From the NCBI GenBank assembly GCA_903952145.1, contig CAJBES010000104.1, forward strand, positions 1 to 64,000: 64,000 nt of DNA. The letters run 5' to 3'. A program made the translations under genes and the position numbers. This stretch comes from an uncultured Opitutaceae bacterium (GTDB lineage: Bacteria; Verrucomicrobiota; Verrucomicrobiia; Opitutales; Opitutaceae). This document shows positions 27,314 through 34,486 of the stretch, one piece after another (position 1 is the first letter of the stretch; every line of letters begins with the position of its first letter). The notes below the pieces were generated by a model. That model had not been told where the DNA came from. It did no database searches and saw nothing but the letters and a program-made list of their open reading frames with translations.

Positions 27314-27689
27314 GGTGTGGGGTGGCCCAGAGGTGAGGGAACTTGTGGATTGGTTCTGACAACGCACAGGGCCGCATACCATTTGAGCTCGGTCAAGAAC
27401 ACAATGTATACTATTAAAGCTTTGACTGTATTCTTAATGATTAGGCTTGGTGTACTAAAAGATGAAGCGGCATAACCCCCAATTGATTGATTCCACGGGT
27501 ATGCGCCCTGCACGCCGGGGAATGCGTGGATCAATTCCGCCAGCCAACTTTGCTGTATGGGCCTGACTACTCCGACTTGCGCAGTTGGAATGCGCCGCAA
27601 AACCCGCCGCCCATTGGCGAGCACTTGGAAAACCGGCACGCAAGCTTGCTTGCTTTAAAATTCAGACGGTATACATTGCTGAAAAAGTC
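27314..27689. promoter_or_regulatory. AT-rich divergent control region with GTATAC sites
   Basis: 376 bp between the receptor fragment (-) and the GntR regulator (+), much richer in A+T than the surroundings, at about 27395-27480. GTATAC occurs at 27406-27411 and 27669-27674; the second is only 15 bp before the regulator ATG. GTATAC is the core of UxuR/ExuR operators (TGGTATACCA), and those proteins belong to the same FCD class of GntR regulators. Autoregulation by the downstream GntR protein is a reasonable inference. Confidence 0.5.
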
Positions 27690-28454
27690 ATGAAGAAGCC
27701 CGTTCACTCCAATGTCGCGTATAATTACATTCGTAAGGCCATCCTGAGTGGGGAATATTCTCCTGGCCAACCACTTCTGGAAGCTGATCTCGCCAAAAAA
27801 ACCGATGTAAGCCGCACACCCGTGCGGGAGGCCCTGCGTCAACTCGAGTCTGAAGGTTTGATCACCATGCGGGCGAACATCGGCGCAACGGTCAAATCGA
27901 TGACGATGAAGGAATATCGGGAAATGAGCGAAGTGCGGCAGGCCCTTGAAAGCAGCGCTGCCGGGTTCGCCGCCTCGCAACGCACCGAAGCCGATCTCGA
28001 GTCCATCTCGGCCGCCTTCCATAAAATGGAGACGGCGGTGCAGGCGATCGCAAAACAGGACACCGAGCCCTATACCTTGCTGAAGGAGGTAACGAGCGAG
28101 GACATCCGTTTTCACCTGGCCATTCTGAACGCCGCCGGAAATGACCTGATGAAAAAGGAAATCCTGCGCCTGCACCTCATCAAGCGGGTGGTCTCATGCC
28201 TCCATCCCGACATGGCCAGGATCCAGCCTTCGACCAGTGAGAAGGCCAAGCGTGATGCGCGCCGGGCCGAAAGTCTGGCCAGCCATCGCAAAATTTACGA
28301 AGCCATCCGCAAGGGCGACGCCACGGCCGCCAAGAGCGCGATGGAGCAGCACATCCAGGAGGTAATCGATCTCAGTCTGCTGGCCATGGCCCGATTGAAG
28401 GATGCCACGCCGGTCAGTGAGCCTAGCGAAGAGGAACTCGAATACATGTCCTGA
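27690..28454 (+). CDS. GntR family regulator, FadR/FCD type
   Basis: 254-residue transcription regulator. Winged helix at the N-terminus: AYNYIRKAILSGEYSPGQPL, then VSRTPVREALRQLESEGLI (about residues 40-58, recognition helix). The C-terminal FCD all-helical domain has IRFHLAILNAAGN and SHRKIYEAIRKGDA, including the His residues that bind metal and ligand. FCD regulators usually sense small sugar acids. It lies between a broken receptor gene and a solute-binding operon, with a lyase operon 3 kb downstream carrying the same GTATAC motif. ATG at 27690 gives the standard N-terminus. Confidence 0.93.
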   Translation: MKKPVHSNVAYNYIRKAILSGEYSPGQPLLEADLAKKTDVSRTPVREALRQLESEGLITMRANIGATVKSMTMKEYREMSEVRQALESSAAGFAASQRTEADLESISAAFHKMETAVQAIAKQDTEPYTLLKEVTSEDIRFHLAILNAAGNDLMKKEILRLHLIKRVVSCLHPDMARIQPSTSEKAKRDARRAESLASHRKIYEAIRKGDATAAKSAMEQHIQEVIDLSLLAMARLKDATPVSEPSEEELEYMS

Positions 28455-28482
28455 GGCGGTGCACCCGCTGGATGCCGGAATG

Positions 28483-28602
28483 TAGGGCGGGGATTCCGAT
28501 CCCCGCCATCGTAGCCACGAGCGTGAGCGAGTGGTGTTTGTCCACTCGCTCACGCTCGTGTCTGCAATTTCCGCAAAGGCGGGGATCGGAATCCCCGCCC
28601 TA
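28483..28602. repeat. Perfect nested 120-bp inverted repeat (REP/MITE-like)
   Basis: Outer arms 28483-28507 and 28578-28602 are perfect 25-bp inverted copies, and each arm is itself a hairpin (GGCGGGGAT-tccg-ATCCCCGCC type). Inner arms 28516-28534 and 28542-28560 are a perfect 19-bp stem with a 7-base loop, TGTTTGT. Placed 28 bp after the GntR stop and before the converging solute-binding gene. A transcript would fold into a long hairpin that could also end both converging messages. Confidence 0.9.
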
Positions 28603-28651
28603 ATTCGCAAACGCAGGCCAACAGTCATTCTGCGCAACCCCGGTTCGCTCC

Positions 28652-30268
28652 CTATCGCTCCCGGCCATTGGTCCCGGCCGATTGCAACTGTCGCGCGAAC
28701 ATCAGCGCCCGGGCCTCGCTCTGATTTTGGGCTGCTTCCAGCCGTTCGCGCGCCAGCCCGTGCGCCGGCTGATCGGGCCGGGCGTGCACCAGGCCGCCGA
28801 GCGCGGCAATGCGCGCATCCTGGGGCAGGGTCGCCAGCCATGCGTCCCGGGTCAGCGCCGCCAAATCCGCCCGGGCCGCCTCCGGCATCTGTTCGTCCAG
28901 CGCCGCCGCCAGCTTGGCGGGGCTGCCCTGCGGGCCGGTCAGCCGGTAGAGATTGCGCGGCAGCAGATCGCGGCTGTTGCCGCCGGCGGAAAAATAACTG
29001 ATGCCCAGCATGTAGCCATCGGCCGGCGAAACAAAGGCGGCGACCTCCGGGCTCATCGGCACGCCGCGAATGCTGGGCGGCCAGCCACTCTGGGCGGAAA
29101 AAAGCGCGTTGCCCTCCTGGCTCGCCAGAAAGCGCATGAAGTCGATGGCCTCGGCTTTCAGGGGGCTGCGCTTGTTGAGATAAAACCCAAACGAGGTCAT
29201 GTCATTGCCGTCGGCAAACGGCCCCAGGATGTAGGGGCCGACCACCGGATCGTCCCTGGTCGGCTGCGGCGCGCGCAACGCATCCACGTCAAATGACGCC
29301 TGGTCGTGCAGCGTCCGCGCCGCGCCCGACTGTGCGAAAATGAACAGCGCATCGCCGTGCAGGAACTCGCGCATGGCTTCATCGCGCGAGAGCTGCTGGA
29401 ACCCCGGTTTCATCTGCGCGCTGAATTCCCCCACCAGCGTGAGCCCGGCCAGCATGGCCGGCCGTTGGAAATCCCATTTCCCCTGGAGGTAGCCGCCTAG
29501 CACATGGGGCGCGGAGAGCGAGAGGAGCCCGTCGCGGTCGAGTTCAGGCACCAGGCGCGAAGTCGTGCCCATCAGATACATGCCCATCAGGAGCGTGGCC
29601 GTGTCTTTGCTGCCCGCAAAAAGCGCGATTGGCCTTTGCCGCGCCTGGCCGTAGGCGGACAAGCGCTCCGCCACCGCCCGCAATTCAATCAGGGTGGTCG
29701 GCACGCGATCCGAGCCGGTCACCTCCCGCAACAGCTGCCGGTTGCTGAACAGCCGGAATGACCCGCGCGCCTGCGTCACGGCGTAATACTGGCCGGGCTC
29801 GGGCGAGTTCAGCCGCTGCTCTAGCAGTTCGTCGGAAAATGTTTTCAGCCAGGGCACGCCCTCGAGCGATGTACCGCGGTTGTAGGGATTCGGCTCCTGC
29901 AGCTGCGCGGTGATCGGCGCGAAGTAGCGCACGGGAATATCAGACATCCCCTGCAGCCACGCGCCGTATTCGACGATGTCCGCCGAGTTCTCGCCGACGA
30001 AATTTGTCCGCAGCCATTGCCGGTAGATCGACGGCGGGATGACCATCTGCTTTACCCGCACGTGGGGATTGAGTTCCTCGTAGCGCTTAATCACGTCGTT
30101 GAGTCCGTCGGCCGGACCCACCTCATTTTGCCAGTGTGCGAGGCGGATCGTCACCGCCCGGGCCCTCGGAGGACCGGCGATCTGGAGATGCACCCAGGCC
30201 GCCAGCGCCACCCAGAGCGCCAACGCAGCCAAGCCCGCGATCCACGGTTGGATCCTGGGCAGCTTCAT
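28652..30268 (-). CDS. Membrane-anchored extracellular solute-binding protein
   Basis: 538-residue ABC-type solute-binding protein (family 1 sugar-binding). One N-terminal membrane segment (about residues 10-30) acts as uncleaved anchor or signal. The mature part follows the fold: VTIRLAHWQNEVGP, VIKRYEELNPHVRVKQ, ADIVEYGAWL, GMYLMGTTSRLVPEL, FLASQEGNALFSAQSGWPPS. No permease or ATPase gene is nearby, so it may serve distant transporters or another sensory role. Coupled by a 4-bp overlap to the TPR gene upstream on the same strand. Confidence 0.88.
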   Translation of the reverse strand: MKLPRIQPWIAGLAALALWVALAAWVHLQIAGPPRARAVTIRLAHWQNEVGPADGLNDVIKRYEELNPHVRVKQMVIPPSIYRQWLRTNFVGENSADIVEYGAWLQGMSDIPVRYFAPITAQLQEPNPYNRGTSLEGVPWLKTFSDELLEQRLNSPEPGQYYAVTQARGSFRLFSNRQLLREVTGSDRVPTTLIELRAVAERLSAYGQARQRPIALFAGSKDTATLLMGMYLMGTTSRLVPELDRDGLLSLSAPHVLGGYLQGKWDFQRPAMLAGLTLVGEFSAQMKPGFQQLSRDEAMREFLHGDALFIFAQSGAARTLHDQASFDVDALRAPQPTRDDPVVGPYILGPFADGNDMTSFGFYLNKRSPLKAEAIDFMRFLASQEGNALFSAQSGWPPSIRGVPMSPEVAAFVSPADGYMLGISYFSAGGNSRDLLPRNLYRLTGPQGSPAKLAAALDEQMPEAARADLAALTRDAWLATLPQDARIAALGGLVHARPDQPAHGLARERLEAAQNQSEARALMFARQLQSAGTNGRER

Positions 30269-31086
30269 GAACCACCCTCCTTTTCCCGGCGCACGAGCTC
30301 AAGCATCCGCTGCTGCACGTTGTAGCGGCGGAGGGAAACCGGATACTCCCGCAGAAACCGGTCGAAGTAGGTGCGGGCCTGCTTATATTGGCCCGCGCGC
30401 AGCGAGAGTTCCCCAATTTGCAGCACCAGGTCCTCGGGGATGAGGGCGAACAGCCCGCCCGTGCGTTCCGCCGCGATCAAATGCGGCAGCACTTCATCGA
30501 GCGGACGATTGTAGAACAATCCCGCCCAGCCGATCTGCATTTGCAAATCGCGCCGCAATGCCGGCTCCGTGATGGCCCCCAGCAAGGCGGCCGCCGCAGC
30601 CAGCCGGGCCGCCGGGTCGGCCGGTTCCGGCAGCGCATAGAGTGAAATCAAACCCAGCTTGACGAGGCCGAGCTGGGCCCAATGGCTGGCGGGATGGCGT
30701 TGCGCCAGCTCCCGGTATAGTTCACCCGCCCTCGCATAGTTGGCGGGAGTCGAGTGCACCTGGTGCAATCGCGCCCTCAGATAAAGCGCCCGGGCTGAAA
30801 GGTCGTCGACCTCTAACGTCAGGTCGGCGAGGACCAGATCCAACTCCCGCAAGCGATCTCCCGTAAGCGGCAGCCGGGTCAGGGCCACAACGACTCCGGC
30901 CAGGGCACGCTCGCGCGCATCGATCAATTCCACCTGCCGCAGTTCCGCCTTGGCCTCTGCGGGCTGACTGTCTGCAATCGAGTTCCAAACCGCCTCCAGC
31001 CCTGATGCCGCCTTCACCGAGGAAAAAAGGCCTGGAATCCCCCACAACAGGAGGAGGGTGCGGTAGGTGATCGACAAGCGGTTCAC
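30265..31086 (-). CDS. Secreted TPR-repeat protein
   Basis: 273-residue protein with a hydrophobic N-terminus (residues 8-26, likely signal peptide ending near VKA) and helical repeats: ALYLRARLHQVHSTPANYARAG, YRELAQRHPASHWAQLGLVK and IGELSLRAGQYKQARTYFDR are TPR-like. Probably a periplasmic scaffold for the solute-binding protein whose start it overlaps by 4 bp. First gene of this (-) pair; its promoter must lie in the AT-rich region to its right. Confidence 0.75.
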   Translation of the reverse strand: MNRLSITYRTLLLLWGIPGLFSSVKAASGLEAVWNSIADSQPAEAKAELRQVELIDARERALAGVVVALTRLPLTGDRLRELDLVLADLTLEVDDLSARALYLRARLHQVHSTPANYARAGELYRELAQRHPASHWAQLGLVKLGLISLYALPEPADPAARLAAAAALLGAITEPALRRDLQMQIGWAGLFYNRPLDEVLPHLIAAERTGGLFALIPEDLVLQIGELSLRAGQYKQARTYFDRFLREYPVSLRRYNVQQRMLELVRREKEGGS

Positions 31087-31465
31087 GAGCGGAATCAGTA
31101 GTTTGAACTGGTAACGTATACTTTTTTATGGATTAAACAGCGGCAATAAAGCCGAATCAAATAAAAATTTTTGCGACATCCAGTAAATCATAAACTATTG
31201 CTTTTAATGTATTAACTGTTGTTTACGCCAAGTTGAGCGCCTTGTTTCTGGTTTCTGCTGTCTGGCGGGCTAAATGAATAATTGACAGTTAACGGCACTA
31301 TAAAATACATTTTGTATACTTAATAATTCCCGCCTGCCTTGCCACATGCAAACCCCAAACTTTCAATTTTGGCCAGCGGCCGTGGCCGTATGGGTGCCGC
31401 AGCCCAGACCCTGCGGTTAACTCCCGTCGCGTCCTCCTCAACGAAATCCACACCTCCTTTTCCGC
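31087..31465. promoter_or_regulatory. AT-rich divergent promoter region with GTATAC sites
   Basis: 379 bp between the TPR gene (-) and the aldolase operon (+). Base composition is strikingly AT-rich from about 31110 to 31330. GTATAC occurs at 31116-31121 and 31314-31319; the second lies just after a candidate promoter, TTGACA (31282-31287), 18-bp spacer, TACATT (31306-31311), and also forms ATACA-ttt-TGTAT (31305-31317). This is where a repressor would sit to block the aldolase operon; the GntR/FCD protein at 27690 is the natural candidate. Confidence 0.55.
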
Positions 31466-32287
31466 ATGAAACCCAGATCCAGCCGCATCCTGAAACTTCT
31501 CGCCGACGGCCAATTGCCCACTGTCTTCAAACTCAACCTGGCCGACCCGCGCGCCATCGAGATCGCTGCGCTTGGCGGCGTGGATGCGGTCTGGCTGTGC
31601 AATGAGCATGTGCCCAACGACTGGCTCAACCTCGAGCATCAGATCCGCGCCGCGCGCATCCATGATGTCGACACCCTCGTGCGGGTCGGACGCGGCAGCT
31701 ACAGCGATTACATTCGTCCCTTCGAGGCCGATGCGACGGGCATCATTGTGCCCCACGTCGCCGATGCGGCCGAGGCCCGCCAGATTGTGGAGTGGGTGCG
31801 GTTTCATCCCGTGGGCAAGCGGGCGCTCGACGGAGGCAACCTCGACGGCCAGTTCTGCCTGCTCCCGTTTGACGAATATCTGGTGCATTCCAACCGCGAG
31901 CGCCTCGTGATCCTGCAGATTGAGTCGCCCGAGGCCTTGGAGCAGGTGGAGGCGATTGCCGCCGTGCCTGGTTTCAACGGCATTCTCTTCGGGGCCGGCG
32001 ACTTCAGCCATCGGATCGGCAAGGCCGGGCAAATCGATGATCCCGTGGTCGCCGCCGCCCGCAAGCGCGTGGGCGCCGCCTGCCGGCGGCATGGCAAATT
32101 CGCCATGAGCGCACGGCTGGCGGAACCGCTCAGCGACCTGGTCGCCGAGGGCTATCGCGTGATGGGCGTCGGCGCCGATGTGCTGGGGCTCACCGCTTAC
32201 GTCCACCAGCGGCTGCAGGTGGTCCAGGGTCATATCGATGGCCTGCCGGCTGCGCTTAAACCGTCCGCGCGTTCAGTCTACGCCTAG
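31466..32287 (+). CDS. HpcH/HpaI-family aldolase, paralogue of 19863
   Basis: 273-residue pyruvate-type aldolase with the family landmarks WLCNEHVPNDW (about residues 42-52), GIIVPHVADAAEA, LQIESPEAL and ILFGAGDFSHRIG. Same length as, and clearly homologous to, the protein at 19863-20684. First gene of the operon that continues with a DHDPS/NAL-family lyase, a sialidase-fold protein and the amidohydrolase-aminotransferase fusion. Two retro-aldol enzymes side by side suggest breakdown of a keto-deoxy sugar acid by either of two C-C cleavages, or two substrates. Confidence 0.9.
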   Translation: MKPRSSRILKLLADGQLPTVFKLNLADPRAIEIAALGGVDAVWLCNEHVPNDWLNLEHQIRAARIHDVDTLVRVGRGSYSDYIRPFEADATGIIVPHVADAAEARQIVEWVRFHPVGKRALDGGNLDGQFCLLPFDEYLVHSNRERLVILQIESPEALEQVEAIAAVPGFNGILFGAGDFSHRIGKAGQIDDPVVAAARKRVGAACRRHGKFAMSARLAEPLSDLVAEGYRVMGVGADVLGLTAYVHQRLQVVQGHIDGLPAALKPSARSVYA

Positions 32288-32340
32288 GATTGAGCTGGTT
32301 CTCGCGCTTGGCATGCTGCAATCCGTTCCCCTCCCCACCC

Positions 32341-33273
32341 ATGAAGATCCCAATCAAGGCGGCCAAAAAAATCGAGGGTCCCCTGGTGCCCATCATGCCG
32401 GCATTCGATGCCGACGAAAAACTCGACCTTGATTCCACCTGCCGGTGGGTGGAGTGGCAGATCGCCTCCGGGATCAGAAATTTTTGGACGACCTACGGCA
32501 CGTCCCACTATATGAGCCTGACCGATGAGGAGATTTACGCGCTCAATCAGGCCGTCGCCGGTGTCACCCGGAAAAAGGCCGTCTTCATCGCGAGCACCAA
32601 CTTCACCTGGCCGGCCGCCAAGTGCCTGGAGTTCATTCATGCCGCCCGCGCGTGGGGCGCCGATGTCGTCAAGATTCAGGTGGACTGGCGCTGGAATCCC
32701 AACCAGGACGCCGTCTTCGATTTTTACCGCCGCATCACCCTCGGCACCAGCCTGCCCCTCTTCGCCTACACGCTGGCCGCGCCGAATGTAAAGGGCATGA
32801 ACCGCCGGCTGCTGGAGCGCATCATGACCCTGCCGCAGTTCGTGGGCATGAAAAACGACACAGGCGATTTCTACGAACAGTGCGACTACCTCCGCGGCGT
32901 GCGCCTGGCGGGCAGTTCGCTCAATGTCATGACGGGAGGCTCCATGGCCTCGTTCCTGCACAACCACCAATTCGGCGCCCGCGCCTTTGCCGTCGGCATC
33001 GGTACAGTTTTCCCCAAGGTGGCCCTGCGCTTCTATGCGGCGCTGCGGGCGGGCCGGCTCGCCGCCTGCGCCCGGATCGTACAGGAATGCGAAGAGCCCT
33101 TTTACGACCTGTATGCCCGCATCAGGGTTTCGCACTGGGCCTGTTTCCACACGATGCTGAGGGAGCGCGGCCTGTTTAGCTCCGACCAGATGCGGTTTCC
33201 GCTGCTCACCGCCAAGCCGGACGATCGCAAAGCCATCCGAAAGCTCATGCGGTTGCCCGCGCTGAACGCCTGA
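32341..33273 (+). CDS. DHDPS/N-acetylneuraminate lyase family aldolase
   Basis: 310-residue class I aldolase of the DapA/NanA family. FVGMKNDTGD (about residue 175) has the Schiff-base Lys, PLFAYTLAAP the catalytic Tyr, and the N-terminal KIEGPLVPIMPAFDADEKLD the family opening; the usual GTTGE loop is replaced by WTTYGTSHYMSL. The C-terminal segment SHWACFHTMLRERGL is longer than in DapA. With a sialidase-fold protein next to it, cleavage of a nonulosonate-like or keto-deoxy acid is possible, but family members also act on keto-deoxy aldonates. ATG at 32341 was chosen for its match to the family start. Confidence 0.87.
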   Translation: MKIPIKAAKKIEGPLVPIMPAFDADEKLDLDSTCRWVEWQIASGIRNFWTTYGTSHYMSLTDEEIYALNQAVAGVTRKKAVFIASTNFTWPAAKCLEFIHAARAWGADVVKIQVDWRWNPNQDAVFDFYRRITLGTSLPLFAYTLAAPNVKGMNRRLLERIMTLPQFVGMKNDTGDFYEQCDYLRGVRLAGSSLNVMTGGSMASFLHNHQFGARAFAVGIGTVFPKVALRFYAALRAGRLAACARIVQECEEPFYDLYARIRVSHWACFHTMLRERGLFSSDQMRFPLLTAKPDDRKAIRKLMRLPALNA

Positions 33274-33300
33274 GCCGGCCGGGAACTCACGAATTTCTCA

Positions 33301-34455
33301 ATGAAGATAACCCTTTCCGATCCCATCCTGGTGGCGGAAGGTCCCGCCAGGGAAATCCGCTGGGGCCGCTACCAGTTCCCCACCTTTGGCCGCATCGGCA
33401 ATCGTATCACCCTGACGTTCCACGTCGCGGAGGACAGCCCCCGCGCCTATGGCCAGATCGGCGAACAGCCCAATCGCGGCCTCTCGGCCGACGGCGGCCG
33501 CACCTGGTCGCTCGTGCGGGCCACCGAGCCCACCGACGGGTTGCTGTTGCCCAATGGCGATCATATCCGCATTGGCACCCCCGAGGTCACTCCCAAGTCG
33601 ATTCCCGTGGGCGAACTGACGCTGCCAGCTCCCGTCGGCACGCTCATCGGCACCTACGGCCACCTTCCCTACACCTATTACCGCCACGATGAACTGCCCC
33701 TCATCCTGCAGGGCGTGCCACTCTCGCGCCGGCCGGCCGGCTCCGATCGGTGGGTGGAGGAACGGGCCCGGCTCGATGATCCGGCTATGCAGCGCTACAC
33801 GATCCAGGAAGTTTTTCCCGTCGTCTGGTGGGGCGATGTGCATCTGACTACCGACGGTTCGCTGCTGGCGATCGTCTACCCCTGCTCAGCCGAGGGCGAG
33901 GTGGCTTGCTACCGCTCCCGCGATTTCGCCCGCTCCTGGCAGCCGCAAGGCCGTATTCTGTATCGCCCCGATCTCAAGGCCGATCCCCTGGCCGCGGGAC
34001 GCACGTGGGGTTTCACGGAACCTGGCACCGTGATCCTGCGGGATGGCTCACTCCTCGCCGCCCTGCGCACCACGGATGGTCTCGGTGTCGGCCCCATGTA
34101 TCTCACCCGCTCCAAGGATCAGGGACGGTCCTGGCCGGCGCCCCATGTGATGAGTCCAACCGGCGTGATGCCGCGGCTCCTCCAACTGGGCAACGGCGTC
34201 ATCGTGCTCAGCTCCGGGCGGCCCGGCGTCGATCTCCGTTTCAGTTTTGACCACCGCGGGGAGACCTGGACCGAACCGCATGCACTCGTGCCGCTGACCT
34301 CCGACGACGTGCAGGCCGACAGCTGCGGCTACACCAACCTCATTGCGCTCGATGATGATTCCTTTCTCGTCGCTTACAGTTGGTTCAAACGTCCAGGAAC
34401 CGACGGTCAGACGCACAAGGCCGTGCTGGTGCGCCGGGTCACGGTTCTGCCCTAG
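33301..34455 (+). CDS. Sialidase-fold (BNR-repeat) protein
   Basis: 384-residue six-bladed propeller of the sialidase superfamily. Asp-box repeats are visible: SADGGRTW (about residue 61), SRDFARSW, SKDQGRSW and SFDHRGETW. The Arg triad of true sialidases cannot be assigned; the expected RIP region reads RYQFPTFGR. No signal peptide, so cytoplasmic, unlike secreted sialidases. Lies 27 bp after the lyase gene and 31 bp before the fusion gene. Probably a glycosidase or lyase-like enzyme of unknown specificity. Confidence 0.8.
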   Translation: MKITLSDPILVAEGPAREIRWGRYQFPTFGRIGNRITLTFHVAEDSPRAYGQIGEQPNRGLSADGGRTWSLVRATEPTDGLLLPNGDHIRIGTPEVTPKSIPVGELTLPAPVGTLIGTYGHLPYTYYRHDELPLILQGVPLSRRPAGSDRWVEERARLDDPAMQRYTIQEVFPVVWWGDVHLTTDGSLLAIVYPCSAEGEVACYRSRDFARSWQPQGRILYRPDLKADPLAAGRTWGFTEPGTVILRDGSLLAALRTTDGLGVGPMYLTRSKDQGRSWPAPHVMSPTGVMPRLLQLGNGVIVLSSGRPGVDLRFSFDHRGETWTEPHALVPLTSDDVQADSCGYTNLIALDDDSFLVAYSWFKRPGTDGQTHKAVLVRRVTVLP

Positions 34456-34486
34456 CCGTTTGCCGGTCCGCCTCTCGGGTCCACCC

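Noticed and set aside
28483-28602. CRISPR or tRNA-like structure
   Set aside because: Single inverted repeat, no regular direct repeats with spacers and no tRNA consensus.
33301-34455. True exo-sialidase
   Set aside because: Asp boxes are present but the Arg triad and a signal peptide are not; only the fold is claimed.
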